From the NCBI GenBank assembly GCA_017303505.1, contig JAFLCP010000044.1:1-52111 (forward strand): DNA of 52,111 nt, written 5' to 3'. This document shows, piece by piece, positions 36,228-43,854 of this stretch. Position 1 is the first letter of the stretch, and each line of letters begins with the position of its first letter. The stretch is from Planctomycetota bacterium. Its GTDB lineage: Bacteria > Planctomycetota > Planctomycetia > Pirellulales > Pirellulaceae. Made by a program: the position numbers and the translations under genes. The notes below the pieces were generated by a model. That model saw only the letters and a program-made list of their open reading frames with translations. It was not told where the DNA came from and did no database searches.

Positions 36228-38213
36228 GTGAAAGTACGGTGGAGCCTCAACATCCCCGGTTTAGCGTTGGCTAGTATTATCTGGCTCATTGCTTCTGCAC
36301 CTTTTGCCAATGCATTTCAAGACGCTCCCACGCAACCTGCGGCCGACCAAGAAGCAAGTCCATTGGCTGATGAACAGACGGGCCTCGCGAAGCAATTTGG
36401 CGATCTTGAAAATCTACTTCTTAAGCTTTCCGAAATCGAAGCCGACTCGAATCCTGTTCGCGCATCGATTTTGCAGCGAGCCTCCAAGCTTGGCAAAGAA
36501 TCGTCCCTTCAAAGTCGTTTGAAGGATGCAGCCAAGGCGCTTGAAAACAAACAGTTCTCTCGGGCTATTGAAGAGCAAGAGGCGACCAAAGCCAGCTTGG
36601 AACAACTATTAACGTTGTTGTTGAGCGAAGATCGCGATGATCGGGTGAGGGAAGAGAAGAAAAAAATTGAGGAGATGATCAAAGAGATTCAACGCCTCAA
36701 TCGATTGCAAAAATCGTTGCGACAAAGAACAGAATCTGCAGAAGACCCACAGGAACTCAGCGAAGATCAAAATGGCTTGGCGCAAAAAGCAGGCGAGCTA
36801 GCCAAAGATCTATCTACTGGTGACGAGAAGAGCCCCGATACCAAAGAAACATCCGACGGTAACCAACCTGCCAACGACAAAGATTCCAATTCGACGGAGC
36901 CCAATAATAAAGAAGGTTCAACCGAGTCGAAGCCAAACGACAAACCTAAGACAGAAAACAGTAAAGAGGGTGATACCAAAACTGAAGAGAAGCCAGACGA
37001 CAACAAGTCACCTTCGAACAGCGAACCGCAGGACGGGGACAACAAGACAGGCGATAAACCTGCGGAGAAGGGACCGGATAAAGAGCCCAACAGCGAAGAT
37101 CCTAACTCCAAGAAACCGGACGAAAACTCCAAGCCTGAGAACACGGATACCAATAAACCAGGCGACATGCCCCCCGACCAAGAAGGTTCAGAAAACTCGC
37201 AATCACCCGAATCCGCTCCAGCGGATTCTAAACCAAGTGAATCTCCTAGCGGCGAACAGTCCCCACCAAAGGAATCCGAACCATCTCCGTCGGAATCAAG
37301 CGATTCGCCAAGTGGTGAACCGAGTTCAAGTGAAGAACCACAACCACCTAATGCTGACCAACCACCTCAGCCCCAAACTCCACAAAAGCGAGTCGAACAA
37401 GCTCGCAAGAAGATGGAAGATGCCAAGAAAAAATTAGAGAATGCTGAGAAAGAGAAAGCGATTGAAGCTCAGAAGGAAGCCGAAGACGAATTGCGAAAAG
37501 CGGTAGATGAATTAGAGCAGATTTTACGTCAATTGCGTGAAGAAGAAGTCGAACGAACTTTGGTGCAATTGGAAACCCGATTCCGCCGAATGCTGGAAAT
37601 GCAACTCGAAGTCAACGAAGAAACCAAAAAGCTTGATCGTATCGCGGCTGACCAACGCGAGCGGGCCTGGGAGCAACGTGCTGTGGGCCTTTCTCAAGGA
37701 GAGCGGAAGATTGTCGACGAAGCACAACGCGCTTTATTGTTGTTGCGAGAAGAAGGAACTTCGCTGGCTTTCCCTGAAGCTGGCGAACAGTTATTGGCAG
37801 ACATGCAAACGGTCGCGACCCGTTTAGATGGATCCGACGTGGGCGCCTTGACTCAGACAATCGAATCCGAAATTGTGACTGGGCTGGAAGAAATCCTAGA
37901 AGCTCTCTCGACCGCTCAAAAGGAAAATGAGAAAAAGAAAAACCAAGATGGTTCCCCTCCGCAACCACCTCAGCCAGGCGAGCCACAACAGCAACCTTTG
38001 GTAGATAAATTGGCCGAACTGCGATTGATTCGGACCTTGCAAATGAGAATCAATACCCGCACAACCAAACTTGCCGAACTGATGGGAACTAAAGAAGATG
38101 CAATTGGTTTGAGTGACCAAGGCGAGATGCGGCAACAAATCCGCGAGCTCGGAGGCAGGCAGCAACGTCTGCAACAAATCACGCGCGACATTGTGGTTGG
38201 TCGAGGACAATAA
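36228..38213 (+). CDS. Exported acidic low-complexity coiled-coil protein, function unknown
   Basis: A 661-residue protein with a GTG start and AAGGAG upstream. The signal peptide (LALASIIWLIASAPFANAFQ) ends near residue 30. After a coiled coil (about 45-180), residues ~185-380 are an acidic, repetitive stretch dominated by Ser, Glu, Pro, Asp, Asn and Lys, probably disordered. A second long coiled coil follows (about 385-520, QKRVEQARKKMEDAKKKLEN), then a Pro/Gln linker (PPQPPQPGEPQQQP) and a helical C-terminus. It resembles a periplasmic stalk or spacer protein. No enzyme motif is visible. Sixth gene of the operon. Confidence 0.8.
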   Translation: MKVRWSLNIPGLALASIIWLIASAPFANAFQDAPTQPAADQEASPLADEQTGLAKQFGDLENLLLKLSEIEADSNPVRASILQRASKLGKESSLQSRLKDAAKALENKQFSRAIEEQEATKASLEQLLTLLLSEDRDDRVREEKKKIEEMIKEIQRLNRLQKSLRQRTESAEDPQELSEDQNGLAQKAGELAKDLSTGDEKSPDTKETSDGNQPANDKDSNSTEPNNKEGSTESKPNDKPKTENSKEGDTKTEEKPDDNKSPSNSEPQDGDNKTGDKPAEKGPDKEPNSEDPNSKKPDENSKPENTDTNKPGDMPPDQEGSENSQSPESAPADSKPSESPSGEQSPPKESEPSPSESSDSPSGEPSSSEEPQPPNADQPPQPQTPQKRVEQARKKMEDAKKKLENAEKEKAIEAQKEAEDELRKAVDELEQILRQLREEEVERTLVQLETRFRRMLEMQLEVNEETKKLDRIAADQRERAWEQRAVGLSQGERKIVDEAQRALLLLREEGTSLAFPEAGEQLLADMQTVATRLDGSDVGALTQTIESEIVTGLEEILEALSTAQKENEKKKNQDGSPPQPPQPGEPQQQPLVDKLAELRLIRTLQMRINTRTTKLAELMGTKEDAIGLSDQGEMRQQIRELGGRQQRLQQITRDIVVGRGQ

Positions 38214-38275
38214 AGACAGGCAGGGAGCACCCCAGCGGTTGCTAGGTAGACATTACCCCAGATAGAGCCTTAGTC

Positions 38276-39376
38276 ATGTACACCCTATTTCGCAACAAAT
38301 GGAGCCACTTCGTACGGGTTGGCTTATTGTCTTTCTCTTTTCTGGCTCTCCCCTCCCCTCTGTGGACTGTAGGTGCGGAAGTCGATGGAAAAATTAGTCG
38401 AACGGCAACATGGCAATGGCCTGATCCGACTACGATTGAAACCAAACTTGACGACTGGATGACGTCGCGGTCATTGCAACCTGATCGACAACTCGAAGTA
38501 CTTAAGATTTGGATTGATCCGGCCGTCCCTAATCCTGGACCGCATACGTTGGATCGACTTGTGCAAGTTCTTACAATGGTCGAGCCACGTATTACCGAAT
38601 CGCTAAATTCTATTGCCCCTGACCGAGATGCGAAAACGCTTCCCGATTTATCCTGGATCGATTCCGAATTGCCAACTTGGGCACGCGATTCAATCCGCTT
38701 GGCAGTCGCCCGAAACTTGGTTCAACGACGCTGGTTTGACGAAGCATTGGTAATCCTCGAACCGATGAGCATTGAAGCTTCGATCGATCCTAGCACATTG
38801 TTGTACTATCGAGGTGCTTGTTATCACCACCTACTGCGAAAGAAGGAGTGTTTGGGCGACTTGGGCAAGCTCTTGGAACGGGAACTGGAAGTTCCAACCC
38901 GCTATGCCGTTACAGCTCGTATGATGATGGCCGATATGGAACCATTGAAAGCGGACTCGTTGGATGAAGTCGCGCGGATGATGAACGATGTTAGTCGTCG
39001 TTTAGATTTGGGTCGAGCTGGAAAACAAACGCTGGACGGCGAGCAGCAGGTGATCGAGAAGCTCGACAAGCTGATTGAAGATGTTGAGCAACAAATGCAA
39101 CAACAGCAACAACAGCAACAACAGCAACAAAATCAAAACCAGAATCAACAGCAGGATGGGCAACAAGGAAAGCCCGCCGAGGATACGAAAATTGCGGGTG
39201 AAACTGGCCCTGGTGATGTGGACCAGAAGAAGTTAGGTGACAAGAGCGGATGGGGCAATTTACCCCCCGCTGAACGCCAAGAAGCTTTGCAACGTATCAC
39301 CAAGGATTTGCCTTCTCATTATCGCGATGCGATCCAAGAGTACTTCCGAAAGCTGGCGACGAAACCGCGGGATTAG
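38276..39376 (+). CDS. Exported TPR-like protein with poly-Gln stretch, function unknown
   Basis: A 366-residue protein. The signal peptide (VGLLSFSFLALPSPLWTVGA) is followed by helical repeats (about 60-250) that could be TPR-like. A Gln-rich segment (about residues 263-300), encoded by CAACAACAG repeats, comes next. The conserved-looking C-terminus PPAERQEALQRITKDLPSHY suggests an ordered last domain. Last gene of the operon; a tandem heptamer array and a hairpin repeat follow. Confidence 0.78.
   Translation: MYTLFRNKWSHFVRVGLLSFSFLALPSPLWTVGAEVDGKISRTATWQWPDPTTIETKLDDWMTSRSLQPDRQLEVLKIWIDPAVPNPGPHTLDRLVQVLTMVEPRITESLNSIAPDRDAKTLPDLSWIDSELPTWARDSIRLAVARNLVQRRWFDEALVILEPMSIEASIDPSTLLYYRGACYHHLLRKKECLGDLGKLLERELEVPTRYAVTARMMMADMEPLKADSLDEVARMMNDVSRRLDLGRAGKQTLDGEQQVIEKLDKLIEDVEQQMQQQQQQQQQQQNQNQNQQQDGQQGKPAEDTKIAGETGPGDVDQKKLGDKSGWGNLPPAERQEALQRITKDLPSHYRDAIQEYFRKLATKPRD
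39098..39130 (+). repeat. CAACAACAG minisatellite coding poly-Gln
   Basis: Three and two-thirds copies of the nonamer CAACAACAG inside the 366-residue protein gene. Unit length divisible by three keeps the frame if copies are gained or lost. Confidence 0.8.
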
Positions 39377-39383
39377 CAATTAA

Positions 39384-39425
39384 GAATTAGGAATTGGGAA
39401 TTAGGAATTAGGAATTAGGAATTAG
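39384..39425. repeat. Tandem heptamer array GAATTAG, second locus
   Basis: Six copies of GAATTAG, one with a single substitution, beginning a few bases after the stop of the last operon gene. Same unit as 19322-19354. Confidence 0.85.
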
Positions 39426-39477
39426 GACAGTACGAGCGAAAGTGGCTCGACTTTCTTTCGAGACGAATGACGAACAA

Positions 39478-39621
39478 TCTTGTGATATCTCGTCGCAGTG
39501 CTTCGTAGCTCCTACGTCGTACTTCGTAATGCTAATTCGTGCTCGTCATCGTCATCGTCATCGTGCACGACGACGAGCAAGAGCACGACGACGAATTACG
39601 AAGTAGGAGCTACGAACGAGA
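39478..39621. repeat. Hairpin repeat, copy B (three hexamers)
   Basis: A 144-base element. The left arm (CTTCGTAGCTCCTACGTCG and onward) is largely complementary to the right arm (ending GAAGTAGGAGCTACGAACG), around a core of three CATCGT hexamers at 39547-39564. The left arm is almost identical to copy C, with one visible substitution. Confidence 0.85.
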
Positions 39622-39839
39622 GTCGCGAACCGAATTGGGGCTTAGATTTGATTATGGGACTTGGCGAACTTTTGGTTCCCTTTCCCACATGTTGCGTAAT
39701 GCCTGCCGAAGTTCGCTTCCATATGTGAGTGAGTCCAACTGTTTCCGCTTTAGTCGGTTCGAGCGCATCATGCCGTACCTAACAAACAGTCCTGCTGGTG
39801 AAAGCCACAACCGTGTCTGAACCAGCTTAACGACTGGTG

Positions 39840-40361
39840 TCAATCACTCTCGCTGATCGAGATGATAACTGTGACCCTCCCGGAGTCTACAATACAACCA
39901 AAGTCCGCAACACCATGTATATTGTCTACCGAGTAGAAGCGTCGCGGCAAATCAACCAACGTATTGACCTGGCCATCAGCCCCCGCCTTCGTCGAATTTC
40001 TACTGGCGTTGTCCTGACCTTTTATTACTGCACCATGAGAAGTAAGCCATTTTTCAGCTGTAGTCTGAAAATTTCTTGCGAACGAGTCCTGTTCAGTGAT
40101 CGGCAGCGTCGACTGAGCCACAATTCGACGAGCAATCGCGGGATGTCTGCTTAACGGTGGAAACGTGTCGTAAACTCTATCCTCAACTAGTTCCAACTCG
40201 GACGAATGAAAACTAGCGATGAATTCATCAAATGAAAGCTCGCGCAGAATTGCAGTCCCCAGGCTTTTTTGACCGCTGGCCATCTGCCCTCGCAGAAAGT
40301 AACCAACGGTCGCGCCAATCGTGACTGCCAACAATAATAAAACTGGTAAGTATAGCTTCAT
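39840..40361 (-). CDS. Small membrane-anchored protein, function unknown
   Basis: A 173-residue protein with one N-terminal helix (LYLPVLLLLAVTIGATVGYF) and a soluble remainder with no motif I recognise. It lies between hairpin repeats B and C and is the only plausible gene there. The helix and balanced charged residues make it more likely real than a chance frame. No strong ribosome-binding site is visible. Confidence 0.6.
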   Translation of the reverse strand: MKLYLPVLLLLAVTIGATVGYFLRGQMASGQKSLGTAILRELSFDEFIASFHSSELELVEDRVYDTFPPLSRHPAIARRIVAQSTLPITEQDSFARNFQTTAEKWLTSHGAVIKGQDNASRNSTKAGADGQVNTLVDLPRRFYSVDNIHGVADFGCIVDSGRVTVIISISESD

Positions 40362-40630
40362 ATGATATGCCTAAAGCAAACAACCTAGAATCACCTCGGT
40401 CAGGTTTAGGACACTAAGCCCCAAAACGCTTACCACAACCGAGTCGACTCGATTATCCTAGTTTTCCTCGATGAATTCCGTGAGTTTATTGCGGGAAATG
40501 CTATGCGAAAACAACCTACGGTTGTGGGAAGATACTCTCTGTTCGAACTCTTGCTGCTTCCCCTTCCGGCTTCGGATTTCGCTCGCATGTTCGTTCGCTA
40601 CAATCGTTTCAGCTCGGGTTGATTCACAAT

Positions 40631-40879
40631 TCTTGTGATATCTCGTCGCAGTGCTTCGTAGCTCCTACGTCGTACTTCGTAATGCTAACTCGTGCTCGTG
40701 ATCGTGATCGTCATCGTGATCGTGATCGTGATCGTGATCGTCATCGTGATCGTCATCGTGATCGTCATCGTCATCGTCATCGTCATCTTCATCGTCATCG
40801 TGCACGACGACGAGCACGAATTACGAGCACGACGACGAATTACGAATTACGAAGTACGAAGTAGGAGCTACGAACGAGA
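40631..40879. repeat. Hairpin repeat, copy C (seventeen hexamers)
   Basis: A 249-base element with the same arms as copy B and a core of seventeen hexamers at 40700-40801: a mix of GATCGT and CATCGT units with one CATCTT. The right arm is also longer, with extra CGAATTACGA and GCACGAATTACG units. The 40362-40630 spacer before it holds no gene that I can support; a 39-codon frame at 40503-40622 is noted as rejected. Confidence 0.87.
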
Positions 40880-40914
40880 TTTCGCGCGTTTTTGATTCAG
40901 GCTAGAAAAAGAGA

Positions 40915-42426
40915 TCATTCCTTATCTTCATCCGAGTAGGTCTCAATATGCGGCCATTCCGACTTATGCTCTTCGGAATGTTCATGATCATGGGGATCCT
41001 CTTTCTCCGTATGGTGGAGATGATCCATCTCGACTCCCGATTTTGATTGCATCTCCTTGAAAATCTCGCGGGCAGCGTGATAGCGTGATTCAATTCCAGG
41101 CTGCGGAAATATCCCGCCGCCGATAATCAACAAAGCTAACGCGATCAAACCAACCCGTTCGCTCCAATGTCCCTTCAGGGAAATACCAGCCGTCACCCGC
41201 CGCCCCGTGAAGATCCGCATATACACCTTGATGACCCCGATCCCGTTCAACGCCAAAGCAATCACCACGGCGACACCGATATGCGGAAACCTCTGAATCG
41301 CACCATCAATCAATATTTCTGTTCCCACAAATCCAAAAGTGCCCGGGAAGCCAACACTCGCTAAAGCGGTTACCAAAAACATCACCGCCAAATGCGGTAC
41401 CCGATCATAGAGCCCATGATAGACATCCAAAGCCAAGCGCCCATCTCGGGCTTCAATGGCCCGCAACGTTAGACCTAAGCCCACTAAGGACAACGAACTG
41501 GATAGCCAAACGCACAGCCCACCGGCTAACCCCAAGGGTGTTAAGCTCTCAAGTCCCACCAAAACCAATGAGGTGTGACTCAAAAACAAATAACAAAAGA
41601 AGCGTCGTGTTTCCAATTGGATCAGTGCCATCCCAGCAGCATAGACTGTCGTTATCAATGACAGGATGCCTAACCAGCGCAAGGCCCAATCAGGAGCAAT
41701 TGGGAGCACCAAACGGATCGCCGCATATTCACCAATCATGGGACAAACAAACAATAACGCTCCGCCGAGACTCGCATGTTCAAACAAATCGGTCATCCAA
41801 CAATGAACCGGTGCGATGCCGCAGCGGATCAACACAGCTGCCAGTAGCGGCAACATCACCCAGAAACTCACCTTCGATGTTGAGCCATAGAAATCGACCA
41901 ACATCATCCCAACCACCAGCAGCACCACAAACAGCACCATGTGGCTGGCGAAGACAAACGTCGGCTTACCCCGCCGCCTTAGTTCCATCAGCGGTGGCAA
42001 AACACCGGCCGCCAAAAAGAACACAATGCCCCAGGAGTGTTTGCAGGAAAGTGTCGCCAAAAGGATAGCGGCCGACAGCAAGGTCGAGCTATACGAAAAG
42101 CGTTTCGTCTTTGTGCTTTGGGTCGTGGCAACGATCAGCAGTACCATAAAGGCTGCCAATGGTAGTAATGGTCCACTCAATTCGTCGATCACAAAGAAGG
42201 ACCGGCCTGTGAGCATTTGACCCAAATCGTAGCGATCGACGGCCTGAAATTGATGAATTAATCCCAGGTCGAGCCAAGCCCCTACGCAGGCAAGCAGCGA
42301 TGAAACGGCAAACACTATCGCCAAGCTGCGACAATGTCGACTCGCTTTGGTTAGCATTGTAACAAACGAGCCCACCAGCGGCAAAAGTATAGCTAATTCC
42401 AGCCACGGAAAATGCAACTCGCTCAT
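40915..42426 (-). CDS. NuoM/MrpD-like membrane subunit of the DAB operon
   Basis: A 503-residue protein with about thirteen membrane helices in the proton-pumping/antiporter subunit family (NuoL/M/N, MrpA/D). The characteristic TM7 segment is RCGIAPVHCWMTDLFEHASL, where most relatives have Lys in place of the first Arg. A later segment reads MALIQLETRRFFCYLFLSHT. The C-terminal ~45 residues are a His/Asp/Glu tail (MDHLHHTEKEDPHDHEHSEE and onward) that could bind metal or protons. It starts with ATGA overlapping the dabB stop and GGAG upstream, so it is translated with dabB. Probably an extra ion-translocating subunit of the inorganic-carbon system. Confidence 0.82.
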   Translation of the reverse strand: MSELHFPWLELAILLPLVGSFVTMLTKASRHCRSLAIVFAVSSLLACVGAWLDLGLIHQFQAVDRYDLGQMLTGRSFFVIDELSGPLLPLAAFMVLLIVATTQSTKTKRFSYSSTLLSAAILLATLSCKHSWGIVFFLAAGVLPPLMELRRRGKPTFVFASHMVLFVVLLVVGMMLVDFYGSTSKVSFWVMLPLLAAVLIRCGIAPVHCWMTDLFEHASLGGALLFVCPMIGEYAAIRLVLPIAPDWALRWLGILSLITTVYAAGMALIQLETRRFFCYLFLSHTSLVLVGLESLTPLGLAGGLCVWLSSSLSLVGLGLTLRAIEARDGRLALDVYHGLYDRVPHLAVMFLVTALASVGFPGTFGFVGTEILIDGAIQRFPHIGVAVVIALALNGIGVIKVYMRIFTGRRVTAGISLKGHWSERVGLIALALLIIGGGIFPQPGIESRYHAAREIFKEMQSKSGVEMDHLHHTEKEDPHDHEHSEEHKSEWPHIETYSDEDKE

Positions 42427-43814
42427 TGCAACTCCTCAATCGAAGAAGAATGATGAATCACCTCGTCTGATTCGCGTGACGCAACTCCTCCCAACCAATC
42501 GGTCCACGCCCGTTCCCATGAATCGCACAATCGAAAGATACTCAAGAAGGGGACGATAAAGAAGCGATTGATACTCTCATCGAGATAACCGCGATACAGC
42601 GCAAACACGAACATGCGGTTCTTCAAATTCGCTGGTAGCCAAGCATCTTTGGCGGTACCCACTTCTGCCAAATCGCGACCAATCGCATTTTCGAGAATAG
42701 CATAGTCTCGCAAAAGCGAAGGGGCCCGAACTAATTGCAACGTTCGCAGAAACGCATGCCCAATAATATGGATCAAAGCAAAGTAATAGAAACCACAGGC
42801 AATTTCAAAAAAGATAATCCCCACTTGGGTAAGTGACGCATAAGCCAAGGCACTTTTCACGTCCGTTTGTACGCGATCTGTAATTGAGGCATAAATGGCG
42901 GTTGACAATCCCATCGTGCCTACAGCCACCCGCAGCAGCAACGATTGTTCAAGGATCGGACTAATCCGCAGCAGCAAAAATGCGCCGAGATGCACTGATA
43001 ACGCGCCATAAAAAACAGCACTAGAAGGTGTCGGTCCTTCCATGGCTCGCGGCAACCAATTCGAAAATGGAATTTGTGCCGACTTTCCAGCAGCCGCTAA
43101 CAAAATGAGCAGTCCCACCCACATAGACTCGATCGACGAGAGTGAAGCTGTCCCATCGGGCCAAGGTCTTTCACCGACTAAAGCTGAGAAATCCCCTTGC
43201 CCACTGGAGTGATGCAACGCGACGGCTGCTACCAGCAAGGCGGCATCCGACAATCGGTAAATACTCCACACCACCAAACCGTTTGTTACCGGAGCTTGCC
43301 GTTCATGGAAAAACGCGACCAGCAATGCCGAAGAAAGCCCCACAAGTTCCCAGCCCGCAAAGAGCGTTTCGATGGTTCCTGCCGTACTGGCAACGACCAT
43401 TCCAAGCATAAAGAACGAGTAGAACGTAAAGAACCGACTAAATCCAGGATCACGGTGCATGTAGTTACGAGCGAAAGAGCCGATCGTCCCGCATAGCACA
43501 AACGAGAGCATCACAAACGGTATACTCAAGCGATCAAAAACAAACTTCACCGTGAAATGAAAATGTTCTTCCGGTATTACCGACCAATTTCCAACGTTGA
43601 GCTCGACCAGCCTAATCCCGGTGACCAACATGCACACGAGGATGCTGGTTGCTGAGACAACACCTGCCAAAACACAGAGCGTTGTTAGGAAACTGATCCG
43701 TTTTTCGCTCAGTTTTAACCCAAGCAAACCAGGCAAGCCTAAACAGGCCATCAAGAACGTCGGCGACAGTACCGTTATGCCACCAAGAATCAACAGAAAA
43801 TTTTCCAGAGTCAT
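42423..43814 (-). CDS. dabB: DabB-like NuoL-family membrane subunit
   Basis: Cation/proton-coupled membrane subunit that pairs with DabA in DAB inorganic-carbon accumulation. The start at 43814 gives MTLENFLLILGG with AGGA ten bases upstream; a longer frame from 43886 would overlap dabA. The ~463 residues show the NuoL-like motifs AGKSAQIPFSNWLPRAMEGP with the key lysine, and KSALAYASLTQVGIIFFE, plus FAGWELVGLSSALLVAFF. About twelve to thirteen membrane helices are visible. The order dabA-dabB on one strand is as in known DAB operons. Confidence 0.88.
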   Translation of the reverse strand: MTLENFLLILGGITVLSPTFLMACLGLPGLLGLKLSEKRISFLTTLCVLAGVVSATSILVCMLVTGIRLVELNVGNWSVIPEEHFHFTVKFVFDRLSIPFVMLSFVLCGTIGSFARNYMHRDPGFSRFFTFYSFFMLGMVVASTAGTIETLFAGWELVGLSSALLVAFFHERQAPVTNGLVVWSIYRLSDAALLVAAVALHHSSGQGDFSALVGERPWPDGTASLSSIESMWVGLLILLAAAGKSAQIPFSNWLPRAMEGPTPSSAVFYGALSVHLGAFLLLRISPILEQSLLLRVAVGTMGLSTAIYASITDRVQTDVKSALAYASLTQVGIIFFEIACGFYYFALIHIIGHAFLRTLQLVRAPSLLRDYAILENAIGRDLAEVGTAKDAWLPANLKNRMFVFALYRGYLDESINRFFIVPFLSIFRLCDSWERAWTDWLGGVASRESDEVIHHSSSIEELQ

Positions 43815-43854
43815 TGAGTGAGCATCCTCTCCATGATGCTGGAGGCTACTATTT

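Noticed and set aside
36820-37437. 205-codon plus-strand frame rich in Thr/Arg/Asn/Lys
   Set aside because: Shadow of the acidic low-complexity stretch of the exported coiled-coil gene in another frame.
39652-39843. 63-codon minus-strand frame with a TTG start overlapping the stop of the gene at 39840
   Set aside because: Could be coupled translation, but no ribosome-binding site and no family; more likely a chance frame or remnant.
40503-40622. 39-codon plus-strand frame with RYSLFELLLLPL, reminiscent of a prepilin-like start
   Set aside because: Too short and no ribosome-binding site; may be a gene remnant, not supportable.
40700-40801. Possible CRISPR array or iterons
   Set aside because: Units are contiguous 6-bp repeats without spacers, and no cas or replication gene is adjacent.
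40619-40895. Plus-strand frames coding runs of alternating Val-Ile or Asp-Arg/His-Arg
   Set aside because: They are read straight out of the GATCGT/CATCGT hexamer repeat; no ribosome-binding site and no non-repeat domain.
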